Of a stretch of 64,000 nucleotides of DNA, positions 51,208 through 59,403 are shown piece by piece (the first letter of the stretch is position 1; every line of letters starts with the position of its first letter). Source of the stretch: Variovorax boronicumulans (GTDB lineage Bacteria > Pseudomonadota > Gammaproteobacteria > Burkholderiales > Burkholderiaceae_C); contig NZ_JARXVG010000012.1 of assembly GCF_029892485.1 (NCBI RefSeq), positions 175,781 to 239,780 on the forward strand, read 5' to 3'. The position numbers were made by a program, and so were the translations under genes. A model generated the notes under the pieces. That model made no database searches, was not told the origin of the DNA, and saw nothing but the letters and a program-made list of their open reading frames with translations.

Positions 51208-52332
51208 ATGCAGGTTTTTCGCGGTTTCCGGCACCCAGGCGTAGCCCCTGCCTGCGCCCTCACCATTGGGAATTTCGACGGCGTGCACCGTGGCCACCAG
51301 GCCATGCTCGCGCTGTTGCAGACCGAGGCTCGCCAGCGCGGGCTGCCGAGTTGCGTGCTGACTTTCGAGCCGCACCCGCGCGACTATTTCGCTGCGCTGA
51401 CCAAAAAGCCCGACCTTGCGCCGGCCCGCATCGGCACCCTGCGCGACAAACTCAGCGAACTCGCAGCCTGCGGCGTGGCGCAGACCATCGTGCTGCCCTT
51501 CGACGGCCGGCTGGCTTCCCAATCGCCCGAGGAATTCATCCAGGACGTGCTGGTCGACGGCCTGGGCGCACGCTATGTGCTGGTGGGCGACGACTTCCGC
51601 TTCGGCGCCAAGCGGGCCGGCGACTACGCCATGCTCGATGCAGCCGGCGACACGCGCGGCTTCGACGTGGCGCGCATGAACAGCTATGAAATATCGGACC
51701 CCCACGCGCGGCTTCGCCCCGCTGCCCCCCGAGGGGGTGCGCCCGTCTTGGGGCGGCCCGGCGACGGGCACGGCCTGCGCGTTTCCAGTTCCGCGGTGCG
51801 CGAGGCGCTGGCCGAGGGCCGCATGGCCGATGCCCAGACGCTGCTCGGCCGGCCCTACACGATCTCGGGCCACGTGGTCCACGGCCGCAAGCTCGGCCGC
51901 GCGCTGGGTGCCTCGGCGCCGGGGCTGGACGATGGCTTTCGCACCCTCAACCTGCGCTTCAAGCACTGGAAACCGGCCGCAAGCGGCATCTTCGCGGTGC
52001 TGGTCCACGGCTTGGCCGACAAGCCGCTGCCCGGCGTGGCCAACCTGGGCGTGCGCCCCTCGCTGGACGCCAACGACGTCAATGGCGGCCGGGTGCTGCT
52101 GGAGACGCATTGCCTGGAGTGGCCCTCGCATCTGGGGTCCGAAGGGGCCTACGGTAAAATCGTCCGCGTGGAACTCCTGCACAAACTGCACGACGAATTG
52201 CGCTACACCAGCCTCGAGGCCCTGACTGCGGGCATCGCCAAGGATGGGCGCGACGCACGTGCGTTCTTTGCATCGACCCACGCCCAACACCACGCGGAAG
52301 TCCACCGCCAGACCACGCGCGACCGAATTTAG
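51208..52332 (+). CDS. ribF: Bifunctional riboflavin kinase/FMN adenylyltransferase, with in-frame insertion
   Basis: Makes FMN and FAD from riboflavin. The N-terminal adenylyltransferase shows IGNFDGVHRGH at 20-30, then VLTFEPHP and VGDDFRFGAKRAGD; the C-terminal flavokinase has RPYTISGHVVHGRKLGR and GVANLGVRPS. The protein has 374 residues against the usual ~305-320. The excess lies in residues ~162-188, where a Pro/Arg/Gly-rich stretch separates MNSYE from GLRVSSSAVREAL, which normally are almost adjacent; a short C-terminal tail adds the rest. The inserted stretch is encoded by a palindromic repeat (51699-51770). ileS-lspA follow, as in many proteobacteria. Confidence 0.95.
   Translation: MQVFRGFRHPGVAPACALTIGNFDGVHRGHQAMLALLQTEARQRGLPSCVLTFEPHPRDYFAALTKKPDLAPARIGTLRDKLSELAACGVAQTIVLPFDGRLASQSPEEFIQDVLVDGLGARYVLVGDDFRFGAKRAGDYAMLDAAGDTRGFDVARMNSYEISDPHARLRPAAPRGGAPVLGRPGDGHGLRVSSSAVREALAEGRMADAQTLLGRPYTISGHVVHGRKLGRALGASAPGLDDGFRTLNLRFKHWKPAASGIFAVLVHGLADKPLPGVANLGVRPSLDANDVNGGRVLLETHCLEWPSHLGSEGAYGKIVRVELLHKLHDELRYTSLEALTAGIAKDGRDARAFFASTHAQHHAEVHRQTTRDRI
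51699..51770 (+). repeat. GC-rich palindromic repeat inserted in ribF
   Basis: About 72 bases with the palindrome CCCCCCGAGGGGG near 51725-51737 and a further GC-rich inverted stretch up to GGGCGGCCC. Its composition differs from the flanking ribF codons. I recall near-identical intergenic elements in Comamonadaceae genomes; no second copy lies in this window, so the family link is from memory. Confidence 0.65.
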
Positions 52333-52354
52333 CCCTGCACGCCCCGTGCTGCCG

Positions 52355-52436
52355 CCCTTCGACAAGCTCAGGGCGAACGGCTATATCTTCCGCACCGACC
52401 GCTCAATGCAGTTCGGGCTGAGCCTGTCGAAGCCCC
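52355..52436. repeat. REP-like inverted pair upstream of ileS
   Basis: Two arms, 52355-52380 and 52411-52436, share the word CTTCGACAAGCTCAGG with the repeat at 28747-28806 but in the opposite arm order, separated by 30 bases. They fill the ribF-ileS gap and end 20 bases before the ileS start. Confidence 0.8.
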
Positions 52437-52455
52437 CTCTGTTTCGCACCCCAAC

Positions 52456-55320
52456 ATGTCTGACGCTGCTTCCCCCACCAATTACCGTTCCACGCTGAAC
52501 CTGCCCGACACCCCCTTCCCGATGCGCGGCGACCTGCCCAAGCGCGAACCGGGCTGGGTGAAGGAATGGAACGACGAAGGCCGCTACCACCGCCTCCGCG
52601 ACGCCCGCCACGGCGCGCCCAAGTTCATCCTGCACGACGGCCCCCCGTACGCCAACGGCCAGATCCACATGGGCCACGCGGTGAACAAGATCCTGAAGGA
52701 CATGATCACCAAGGCGCGCCAGCTCGAAGGCTTCGACGCGCTCTACGTGCCCGGCTGGGACTGCCACGGCCTGCCGATCGAGAACGCCATCGAAAAGCAG
52801 TTCGGCCGCAACCTCAGCCGCGACGAGATGCAGGCCAAGAGCCGCGCCTACGCCACCGAGCAGATCGCGCAGCAGATGCTCGACTTCCAGCGCCTGGGCG
52901 TGCTGGGCGAATGGGACCATCCCTACAAGACCATGGACTTCGCCAACGAAGCCGGCGAGCTGCGCGCGTTCAAGCGCGTGATCGAGCGCGGCTTCGTCTA
53001 CCGGGGCCTCAAGCCCGTGTACTGGTGCTTCGACTGCGGCTCGTCGCTGGCCGAGTTCGAAATCGAATACGCCGACAAGAAGAGCCAGACCATCGACGTG
53101 GCCTTCAAGGCGCACGAGCGCGAGAAGGTGCTCAAGGCCTTCGGCACCGATCACACGATCCTCGGCGACATCTTCGCCGTGATCTGGACCACCACCGCGT
53201 GGACGATCCCCGCCAACCAGGCGATCAACCTCAACCCCGAGATCGAGTACTCGCTGGTCGACACCGAGCGCGGCCTCCTGATCCTGGCCAACTCGCTGGT
53301 CGAGATGTGCATGACGCGCTATGCGCTCGACGGCAAGGTGCTGGCCACGGTGAAGGGCGAGGCGCTCGGCGGGCTCGAATTCGAGCATCCGCTGTACGAC
53401 GTCAAGGACGAGAACGGCAACCAGGGCTACAAGCGCCTGTCGCCCGTGTACCTGGCCGACTACGCCACCGCCACCGACGGCACGGGTCTCGTGCACTCCT
53501 CGCCCGCCTACGGCGTGGACGACTTCAACTCCTGCATCGCCCACGGCGTGGCGTACGACGACATCCTGAACCCGGTGCAGGGCAACGGCAGCTACGCGCC
53601 CGACTTCCCGCTGTTCGGCGGCCAGAACATCTGGAAGGCCGTGCCGGTGATCATCGCCGCGCTGCGCGACGCCGGCCGCCTGCTGACCACCGAGACCATC
53701 ACCCACAGCTACCCGCACTGCTGGCGCCACAAGACGCCGGTGATCTACCGCGCGGCGGCCCAGTGGTTCGTTCGCATGGACGAAGGCGAAGGCGTGTTCA
53801 CCAAGGACAAGGCGCCCAAGACGCTGCGCCAGACCGCGCTCGACGCGATCGAGCAAACGACCTTCTATCCGGAGAACGGCAAGGCGCGCCTGCACGACAT
53901 GATCGCCGGGCGGCCCGACTGGTGCATCAGCCGCCAGCGCAGCTGGGGCGTGCCGATCCCGTTCTTCCTGCACAAGGATTCGGGCGAGCTGCATCCGCGC
54001 ACCATGGAAATCCTCGACCAGGCCGCCGACATCGTCGAGAAGGGCGGCATCGAGGCCTGGAGCCGTGTCACCGCCGAGGAAATCCTGGGCACCGAAGACG
54101 CACCCAGCTATACGAAGAGCACCGACATCCTGGAGGTGTGGTTCGACTCGGGCTCGACCTTCTATCACGTGCTGCGCGGCACGCACCCGAACGTGCACCA
54201 CGAGACCGGCCCCGAAGCCGACCTGTACCTCGAAGGCCATGACCAGCATCGTGGATGGTTCCATTCGTCGCTGCTGATCGCCTGCGCGCTGGAAGACCGC
54301 GCGCCCTACCGCGGCCTGCTCACGCACGGCTTCACCGTGGATGCCAAGGGCATCAAGATGAGCAAGTCGCTCAAGAACGGCATCGATCCGCAAGAGATCA
54401 GCAGCAAGCTGGGCGCGGAAATCATCCGCCTCTGGGTGGCTGCGAGCGACTATTCGGGCGACATCGCGGGCGACGACAAGATCCTCGCGCGCGTGGTGGA
54501 CTCGTACCGCCGCATCCGGAACACGCTACGCTTCTTGATGGCGAACACCAGCGACTTCGACATCCAGAAGGATGCGGTGCCGCTCGACCAGCTGTTCGAG
54601 ATCGACCGCTACGCGCTGGCGCGCGCCTCGCAGTTCCAGGCCGAGATCCTCGCGCACTACAAGGTGTACGAGTTCCATCCGGTGGTGTCCAAGCTGCAGA
54701 TCTACTGCTCGGAAGACCTGGGCGGCTTCTACCTCGACATCCTGAAGGACCGTCTCTACACGACCGCCCCGGGCTCGCTCGCGCGCCGCAGTGCGCAGAC
54801 GGCGCTCTGGCACATCTCGCAAGCCATGCTGCGCTGGATGGCGCCGTTCCTGAGCTTCACCGCCGAGGAAGCGTGGAAATTCGTGAGCACCGGCAAGCCG
54901 GGCGAATCGATCTTCGCGGAGACGTACTGCAAGTTCGACGCGCCCGATGAAGCATTGCTCGGCAAGTGGAGCCGCATCCGCGAGATCCGCGATGTGGTCA
55001 ACAAGGACATCGAAGCCGTGCGTGCCGAAGGCAAGGTCGGCTCATCGCTGCTGGCCGACCTGCAACTGAGCGCACCGGCCGACGACTTCGCGCTCCTGAG
55101 CACGCTGGGCGACGACCTGAAGTTCGTCTTCATCACCTCGGCCATCACGCTGGCTGCGGGCGAAACGCTGGTGACCACCGTGGCGCCGAGCACCGCGCAG
55201 AAGTGCGAGCGCTGCTGGCACTACCGCGAGGACGTGGGCCACGACCCGGCGCATCCGACGATCTGCGGCCGTTGCACGAGCAACCTGTTCGGCGCCGGCG
55301 AATCCCGGAGCTTTGCCTGA
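52456..55320 (+). CDS. ileS: Isoleucyl-tRNA synthetase
   Basis: Charges tRNA-Ile. The 954-residue class I enzyme has DGPPYANGQIHMGHA with HMGH at 71-74, the editing domain (TTTAWTIPANQAI), WCISRQRSWGVPIPFF and KMSKS at 634-638. The C-terminal zinc ribbon CERCWHYR...CGRC is diagnostic of the eubacterial, mupirocin-sensitive class. The stop overlaps the lspA start in TGATG. Confidence 0.97.
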   Translation: MSDAASPTNYRSTLNLPDTPFPMRGDLPKREPGWVKEWNDEGRYHRLRDARHGAPKFILHDGPPYANGQIHMGHAVNKILKDMITKARQLEGFDALYVPGWDCHGLPIENAIEKQFGRNLSRDEMQAKSRAYATEQIAQQMLDFQRLGVLGEWDHPYKTMDFANEAGELRAFKRVIERGFVYRGLKPVYWCFDCGSSLAEFEIEYADKKSQTIDVAFKAHEREKVLKAFGTDHTILGDIFAVIWTTTAWTIPANQAINLNPEIEYSLVDTERGLLILANSLVEMCMTRYALDGKVLATVKGEALGGLEFEHPLYDVKDENGNQGYKRLSPVYLADYATATDGTGLVHSSPAYGVDDFNSCIAHGVAYDDILNPVQGNGSYAPDFPLFGGQNIWKAVPVIIAALRDAGRLLTTETITHSYPHCWRHKTPVIYRAAAQWFVRMDEGEGVFTKDKAPKTLRQTALDAIEQTTFYPENGKARLHDMIAGRPDWCISRQRSWGVPIPFFLHKDSGELHPRTMEILDQAADIVEKGGIEAWSRVTAEEILGTEDAPSYTKSTDILEVWFDSGSTFYHVLRGTHPNVHHETGPEADLYLEGHDQHRGWFHSSLLIACALEDRAPYRGLLTHGFTVDAKGIKMSKSLKNGIDPQEISSKLGAEIIRLWVAASDYSGDIAGDDKILARVVDSYRRIRNTLRFLMANTSDFDIQKDAVPLDQLFEIDRYALARASQFQAEILAHYKVYEFHPVVSKLQIYCSEDLGGFYLDILKDRLYTTAPGSLARRSAQTALWHISQAMLRWMAPFLSFTAEEAWKFVSTGKPGESIFAETYCKFDAPDEALLGKWSRIREIRDVVNKDIEAVRAEGKVGSSLLADLQLSAPADDFALLSTLGDDLKFVFITSAITLAAGETLVTTVAPSTAQKCERCWHYREDVGHDPAHPTICGRCTSNLFGAGESRSFA

Positions 55321-55847
55321 TGGCCACGACACGTTCCCCACGCTCCGCATCGGCATCGCGTTCGCGCGGCGGCAGCCTGGGCATCTGGCCCTGGCTCGGG
55401 CTGGCGGTGATCATCGTGATCATCGACCAGTTCACCAAGACGCTGATCCTGGGCTACTACAAGCTCGGCGACGCGACCTACGTGACGAGCTTCTTCAACG
55501 TCGTGCGGGCGCACAACACGGGGGCTGCTTTCTCGTTCCTGGCCGACCATTCGGGGTGGCAGCGCTGGTTCTTCACGGCGATCGGCGTGGCGGCTGCGGT
55601 GTTCATCGTGTGGATGCTGAGGTCGCACGCGGGGCAGAAGCTCTTTTCGTTCGCGATGGCCTGCATCCTGGGCGGCGCCATCGGCAACGTGGTCGACCGG
55701 ATGATGCACGGCTATGTCGTGGACTTCCTGAGCTTTCACGCGGGCAACTGGTATTTCCCGGCGTTCAATGCGGCGGACAGTGCGATCACGCTTGGGGCTA
55801 TCTGCCTGATCTTGGATGAGATTCGGCGGGTTCGTCGGGGGAAGTAG
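55320..55847 (+). CDS. lspA: Lipoprotein signal peptidase (signal peptidase II)
   Basis: Cuts prolipoproteins in the inner membrane. The 175-residue protein has four membrane helices after a ~20-residue basic N-terminus. Conserved aspartates are Asp126 in GNVVDRM, Asp135 in YVVDFLSF and Asp153 in FNAADSAI; the last two are the expected aspartic dyad. It is translationally coupled to ileS. The last ~20 codons drift to CGG, GTT, TTG and GGG, close to repeat copy 2. Confidence 0.96.
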   Translation: MATTRSPRSASASRSRGGSLGIWPWLGLAVIIVIIDQFTKTLILGYYKLGDATYVTSFFNVVRAHNTGAAFSFLADHSGWQRWFFTAIGVAAAVFIVWMLRSHAGQKLFSFAMACILGGAIGNVVDRMMHGYVVDFLSFHAGNWYFPAFNAADSAITLGAICLILDEIRRVRRGK

Positions 55848-55870
55848 CGCTTCTTTTTGAAGGGCGTCCG

Positions 55871-56044
55871 GTACTCGGTGCGGCGCAGCCAGCCCCACTG
55901 TGCCGGCCCTTCGGGCTTCCCTGCGGTGCTCGCATTTCGCGGGGTCTCGCAGAACTCGCTTCGCTCAAACAGCTGCGAGCCCTGATCCGCGAAACGCTGC
56001 GCTCCTCGGCGGCACAGAGGGGCTGGCTGCGCCGCACCGAGTAC
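55871..56044 (-). repeat. Structured intergenic repeat, copy 2 (inverted orientation)
   Basis: A 174-base copy of the element at 13360, on the opposite strand. The outer arms 55871-55896 and 56019-56044 are perfect 26-base inverted repeats. The middle stem pairs 55932-55942 with 55987-55997 (one G-T type change), and the inner stem pairs 55946-55952 with 55973-55979. Relative to copy 1 the outer and inner stems carry compensating changes. Together with copy 3 it fills most of the 643-base gap between lspA and the LacI gene, which holds no credible gene. Confidence 0.88.
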
Positions 56045-56087
56045 TGGGCGCTTGTCGTGAGGTTGAGGCCGTCTGCCCTCACCCCTG

Positions 56088-56108
56088 CCCTCTCCCAGAG
56101 GGAGAGGG
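56088..56108. repeat. Short palindrome of a common intergenic repeat type
   Basis: CCCTCTCCC-AGA-GGGAGAGGG forms a perfect nine-base stem, preceded by CCCTCACCCCTG. This word pattern is scattered through many proteobacterial genomes from my recollection. It lies between repeat copies 2 and 3. Confidence 0.65.
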
Positions 56109-56160
56109 AGCAAGACCCAAAGCGGGCTCCAAAAAAGAGGTGATCGACAACCGCGCTCAC

Positions 56161-56360
56161 TGCGGCGATGGGTGCTGTGCCCTTGGGCGGCCGTTGAGGC
56201 ACCGCCGAGCAGCGCAGCGACGGGCGGATCAGGGCTCGCCGCTGTTTGAGCGGAACGCAGTGGAGCGAGTTCGGCGAGACCCCGCCCGTCGTGAGCAGCG
56301 CAGGGAAGCCCGAAGGGCCGGTGACGTCGGCCGCCCAAGGGCACAGCACCCACCGCCGCA
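56161..56360 (+). repeat. Structured intergenic repeat, copy 3 (divergent stem)
   Basis: A 200-base copy in the orientation of copy 1. The outer arms 56161-56193 and 56328-56360 pair over 33 bases with one mismatch, yet their sequence is unrelated to the outer arms of copies 1 and 2. The middle stem is 56218-56227 with 56282-56291 (10 bp, different sequence again), and the inner stem 56235-56241 with 56272-56278. The core words GATCAGGGCT, CTGTTTGAGC and GGGAAGCCCGAAGGGCC are kept. Confidence 0.85.
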
Positions 56361-56462
56361 ACCCCCCGCTACAAGCGGCCGCGCAATGCAGCCCTCCAAA
56401 AAGTGCAAGGGGTTTTCCCGCTTTCAAGCGATGTCATAACAAAGTCATACTGCCGCGATCCA

Positions 56463-56478
56463 ATGTAATCGATTACAT
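56463..56478. promoter_or_regulatory. LacI-family operator
   Basis: A perfect 16-base palindrome ATGTAATCGATTACAT with the central CG typical of LacI/PurR-type operators lies 13 bases before the lacI-type start. It most likely serves autoregulation and control of the downstream ABC operon, since no second copy is visible between the genes. Confidence 0.75.
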
Positions 56479-56490
56479 GAACGCCGCACG

Positions 56491-57501
56491 ATGAGCATCC
56501 AAGCCGTAGCCGCCAAAGCCAAGGTCTCCGTGGCCACCGTGTCGCGGGCCTTCAATTTCCCCGACAAGGTCACGCCCGCCACGCGCGAATTGGTGGAGCG
56601 CGTGGCGCGCGAACTGCACTACGTGCCCAACGCCAGCGCACGCACCTTGCGCACCCAGCGCAGCCGCACGCTGGGCGTCGTGCTGCCCACGCTGCTGAAC
56701 CCGACCTTCGCCGAATGCCTGCAGGGCATCGCGCGTGCGGCCATCGCCGGGGGCTACGCGATCCTTCCCGTCACCACGGGCTACCGGCTCGACGAGGAAG
56801 AGCGTGCGGTCCAGTTGCTGCTCGCCGGCAATGTCGACGGGCTGATCCTCGTGGTTTCCAACCCTTCCACCTCGAAGGCGCTCGCGCGGCTGCGCAGCAC
56901 CGGCACGCCTTATGTGCTCGCGTACAACCGCCACGCGGATCATCCCTGCGTCACCGTCGACAGCGAAGCCGCCGTGGCCGACGCGGTGGCGCGCCTCGTG
57001 CTGCTCGGCCATCGCCGCATCGCGATGGTCAGCGGCACGCTGGCCGCATCCGACCGCGCGCAGCAGCGCTATCGCGGCTATCAAAAAGGGATGGCGGATG
57101 CGGGGCTCAAGGCCCCTTCGCTGATCGAAGTGCCCTTCGTCGAAAGCACCGTCGACGCGCTCGCCAGCGTGCTGCAGGCCGGCAACCGCCCCACCGCGCT
57201 CGTCTGCTCCAACGACCTGCTCGCCATCCGCAGCATTCGCGCCGCGCACCTGGGCGGCCTCTCGGTGCCCGACGACCTCAGCGTGATCGGCTTCGACGGC
57301 ATCGCGCTCGGCGAAGACCTGACGCCGGCCCTCACCACCATCGCACAGCCCAACAGCGACATCGGCCGCCACAGCGTCGAGTTGCTGGTCCAGGCGATGG
57401 CCGGCGGCACCACGCTGCAGGCCGACGCAAGCCTGCTGCTGCCCCACATCTTCCGCGACGGCGAGTCGTGCGCATCCGCGTGCGACGTCGCCACCGATTG
57501 A
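56491..57501 (+). CDS. LacI-family transcriptional regulator
   Basis: A 336-residue repressor. The DNA-binding head is at residues 2-50 (VAAKAKVSVATVSRAFN, hinge helix around NASARTLRTQ), followed by a periplasmic-binding-protein-like effector domain with GVVLPTLLNPTFAECLQG and VIGFDGIALGEDLTPALTTI. A perfect operator lies just upstream. The binding-protein gene starts 38 bases after its stop, so it is the local regulator of the ABC importer operon. The ligand is presumably the transported compound or a product of it. Confidence 0.92.
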   Translation: MSIQAVAAKAKVSVATVSRAFNFPDKVTPATRELVERVARELHYVPNASARTLRTQRSRTLGVVLPTLLNPTFAECLQGIARAAIAGGYAILPVTTGYRLDEEERAVQLLLAGNVDGLILVVSNPSTSKALARLRSTGTPYVLAYNRHADHPCVTVDSEAAVADAVARLVLLGHRRIAMVSGTLAASDRAQQRYRGYQKGMADAGLKAPSLIEVPFVESTVDALASVLQAGNRPTALVCSNDLLAIRSIRAAHLGGLSVPDDLSVIGFDGIALGEDLTPALTTIAQPNSDIGRHSVELLVQAMAGGTTLQADASLLLPHIFRDGESCASACDVATD

Positions 57502-57539
57502 TCACCGTCACCACTCCCATCCATCCAAGGAGCTTCTTC

Positions 57540-58553
57540 ATGTCACTCCGCATCTCCCGCATGGCCCGCCTCGGGCTGATCGCCGCCACCTTCGTTGCCG
57601 CCGGCAGCGTCATGGCCCAGACCGCCATTTGCTACAACTGCCCCACCGAGTGGGCCGACTGGGGCACGCAGCTCAGGGCCATCAAGGCCAGGACGGGCGT
57701 CACCGTGCCGGCCGACAACAAGAACTCGGGCCAGTCGCTCGCGCAGCTCGTCGCCGAGAAGGCGAGCCCTGTGGCCGACGTCACCTACCTCGGTGTGACC
57801 TTCGCGGTGCAAGCCGCGAAGGACGGCGTGGTCGAGCCCTACAAGCCGGCCGCGTGGAAAGACATTCCCGACGGCCTCAAGGACCCGGTCGGCAACTGGT
57901 TCACCATCCATTCGGGCACGCTCGGTTTCATGGTCAACGTCGATGCGCTCAAGGGCAAGCCGGTTCCCAAGTCGTGGGCCGACCTGCTCAAACCCGAATA
58001 CAAGGGCCTGATCGGCTACCTGGACCCCGCCTCGGCCTTCGTCGGCTATGTGGGCGCGGTGGCGGTCAACCAGGCGCGCGGCGGCACGCTGGACAACTTC
58101 ACGCCGGGCATCGACTACTTCAAGGCGCTGCAGAAGAACGAGCCCATCGTGCCGAAGCAAACGTCGTATGCGCGCGTGCTGTCGGGCGAAATCGCGATCC
58201 TGCTGGACTACGACTTCAACGCCTACCGCGCCAAGTACAAGGACAAGGCCAACGTCGCCTTCGTCATCCCGAGCGAAGGCACGCTGGTCGTGCCCTACGT
58301 GATGAGCCTGGTCGCCAAGGCGCCGCATGCGGCCGACGCGAAGAAGGTGCTCGACTTCACGCTGTCCGACGAAGGCCAGGCGATCTGGGCCAAGGCCTAC
58401 CTGCGGCCGGTGCGCGCCAACGCGATGCCCAAGGAAATCGAGGCGCAGTTCCTGCCGGCGAGCGAATACGCGCGCGCCAAGAGCGTGGACTACGCGCGCA
58501 TGGCCGAAGCGCAGCGCGCGTTTTCCGATCGCTACCTCAAAGAGGTGCGCTGA
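57540..58553 (+). CDS. ABC transporter periplasmic substrate-binding protein
   Basis: A 337-residue binding protein of the iron/thiamine/phosphonate/polyamine class. The signal peptide ends near VMA-QTA at ~26. The mature N-terminus has a Cys-x2-Cys pair (ICYNCP). The middle FTIHSGTLGFMVNVDALKGK and PKSWADLLKPEYKGLIGYLD segments, then a conserved Y in LLDYDFNAYRAK, are typical for this class, including 2-aminoethylphosphonate binders. It is the first structural gene after the LacI regulator. The ligand cannot be read, but the operon context suggests an organophosphate. Confidence 0.85.
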   Translation: MSLRISRMARLGLIAATFVAAGSVMAQTAICYNCPTEWADWGTQLRAIKARTGVTVPADNKNSGQSLAQLVAEKASPVADVTYLGVTFAVQAAKDGVVEPYKPAAWKDIPDGLKDPVGNWFTIHSGTLGFMVNVDALKGKPVPKSWADLLKPEYKGLIGYLDPASAFVGYVGAVAVNQARGGTLDNFTPGIDYFKALQKNEPIVPKQTSYARVLSGEIAILLDYDFNAYRAKYKDKANVAFVIPSEGTLVVPYVMSLVAKAPHAADAKKVLDFTLSDEGQAIWAKAYLRPVRANAMPKEIEAQFLPASEYARAKSVDYARMAEAQRAFSDRYLKEVR

Positions 58554-58569
58554 GCGCTGAGTCCACGAG

Positions 58570-59391
58570 ATGAAGCCCGCCAACGCCTGGAACCCACGCT
58601 GGCGCCTCATCGCCTGCGTGGCACCCGCAGCCGCCTTCTTCACAGCCTTCTGGCTGCTGCCGGTGGTGCGCCTTCTCGCGCTCCCGGCGGACAAAGGCTG
58701 GGCCACCTACTTCGCGGTGCTGACCGACGCGCGCTACCTGCAGAGCATGGCCAACACCGTGGCGCTGTCGGTGGCGGTGACGCTGGCCACGCTGGTGCTG
58801 GGCGCGGCGGTGGGCATCTACCTGGCACGGCATGCCTTCATCGGCAAGCGCGTGCTGCTGTCGCTGCTTACGCTGCCGCTGTCGTTTCCGGGCGTGATCA
58901 TCGGCTTCTTCGTGATCCTGCTGGGCGGGCGGCAAGGGCTGGTGGCCGACGTGAGCGACAGCCTGATCGGCGAGCGCATCACCTTCGCGTACGGCCTGCT
59001 CGGTCTCTTCCTCGCATATCTGTATTTCTCGTTGCCGCGTGCCATCGCCACCTATACCGCGGCGGCCGAGGCGATGAACGTGCAGCTTGAAGAAGCCGCG
59101 CGTTCGCTCGGTGCCTCGCGCCTGCGCGTCGCGCGCGACGTGTGGATGCCCGAACTCGCGCCCACCACGCTGGCCTGCGGTGCGATCCTGTTCGCCACCT
59201 CGATGGGCGCCTTCGGCACGGCCTTCACGCTGGCCAGCAAGTTCGAGGTGATACCGATCACCATCTACAACGAGTTCACCAACTACGCCAACTTCGCGCT
59301 CGCCGCGTCGCTGTCGATCTCGCTGGGCATCGTGACCTGGCTGGTGCTGTTCGTCGCGCGGCGTTTCGGGGCCAACCCCGTGGCGCGCTGA
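58570..59391 (+). CDS. ABC transporter permease
   Basis: Inner-membrane permease of 273 residues with six hydrophobic helices. The EAA loop is EEAARSLGASRLRVARDVWMPEL near 172-194 and contacts the ATPase. The first helix follows a short N-terminus. It belongs to the PotB/CysT-like group. It starts 16 bases after the binding-protein gene and is followed 12 bases later by the second permease. Confidence 0.9.
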   Translation: MKPANAWNPRWRLIACVAPAAAFFTAFWLLPVVRLLALPADKGWATYFAVLTDARYLQSMANTVALSVAVTLATLVLGAAVGIYLARHAFIGKRVLLSLLTLPLSFPGVIIGFFVILLGGRQGLVADVSDSLIGERITFAYGLLGLFLAYLYFSLPRAIATYTAAAEAMNVQLEEAARSLGASRLRVARDVWMPELAPTTLACGAILFATSMGAFGTAFTLASKFEVIPITIYNEFTNYANFALAASLSISLGIVTWLVLFVARRFGANPVAR

Positions 59392-59403
59392 AAGGGAATC
59401 CGA

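Noticed and set aside
55736..56427. Open frames of about 200 codons in the lspA-LacI gap.
   Set aside because: They run through repeat copies 2 and 3; the products are repeat translations, not proteins.
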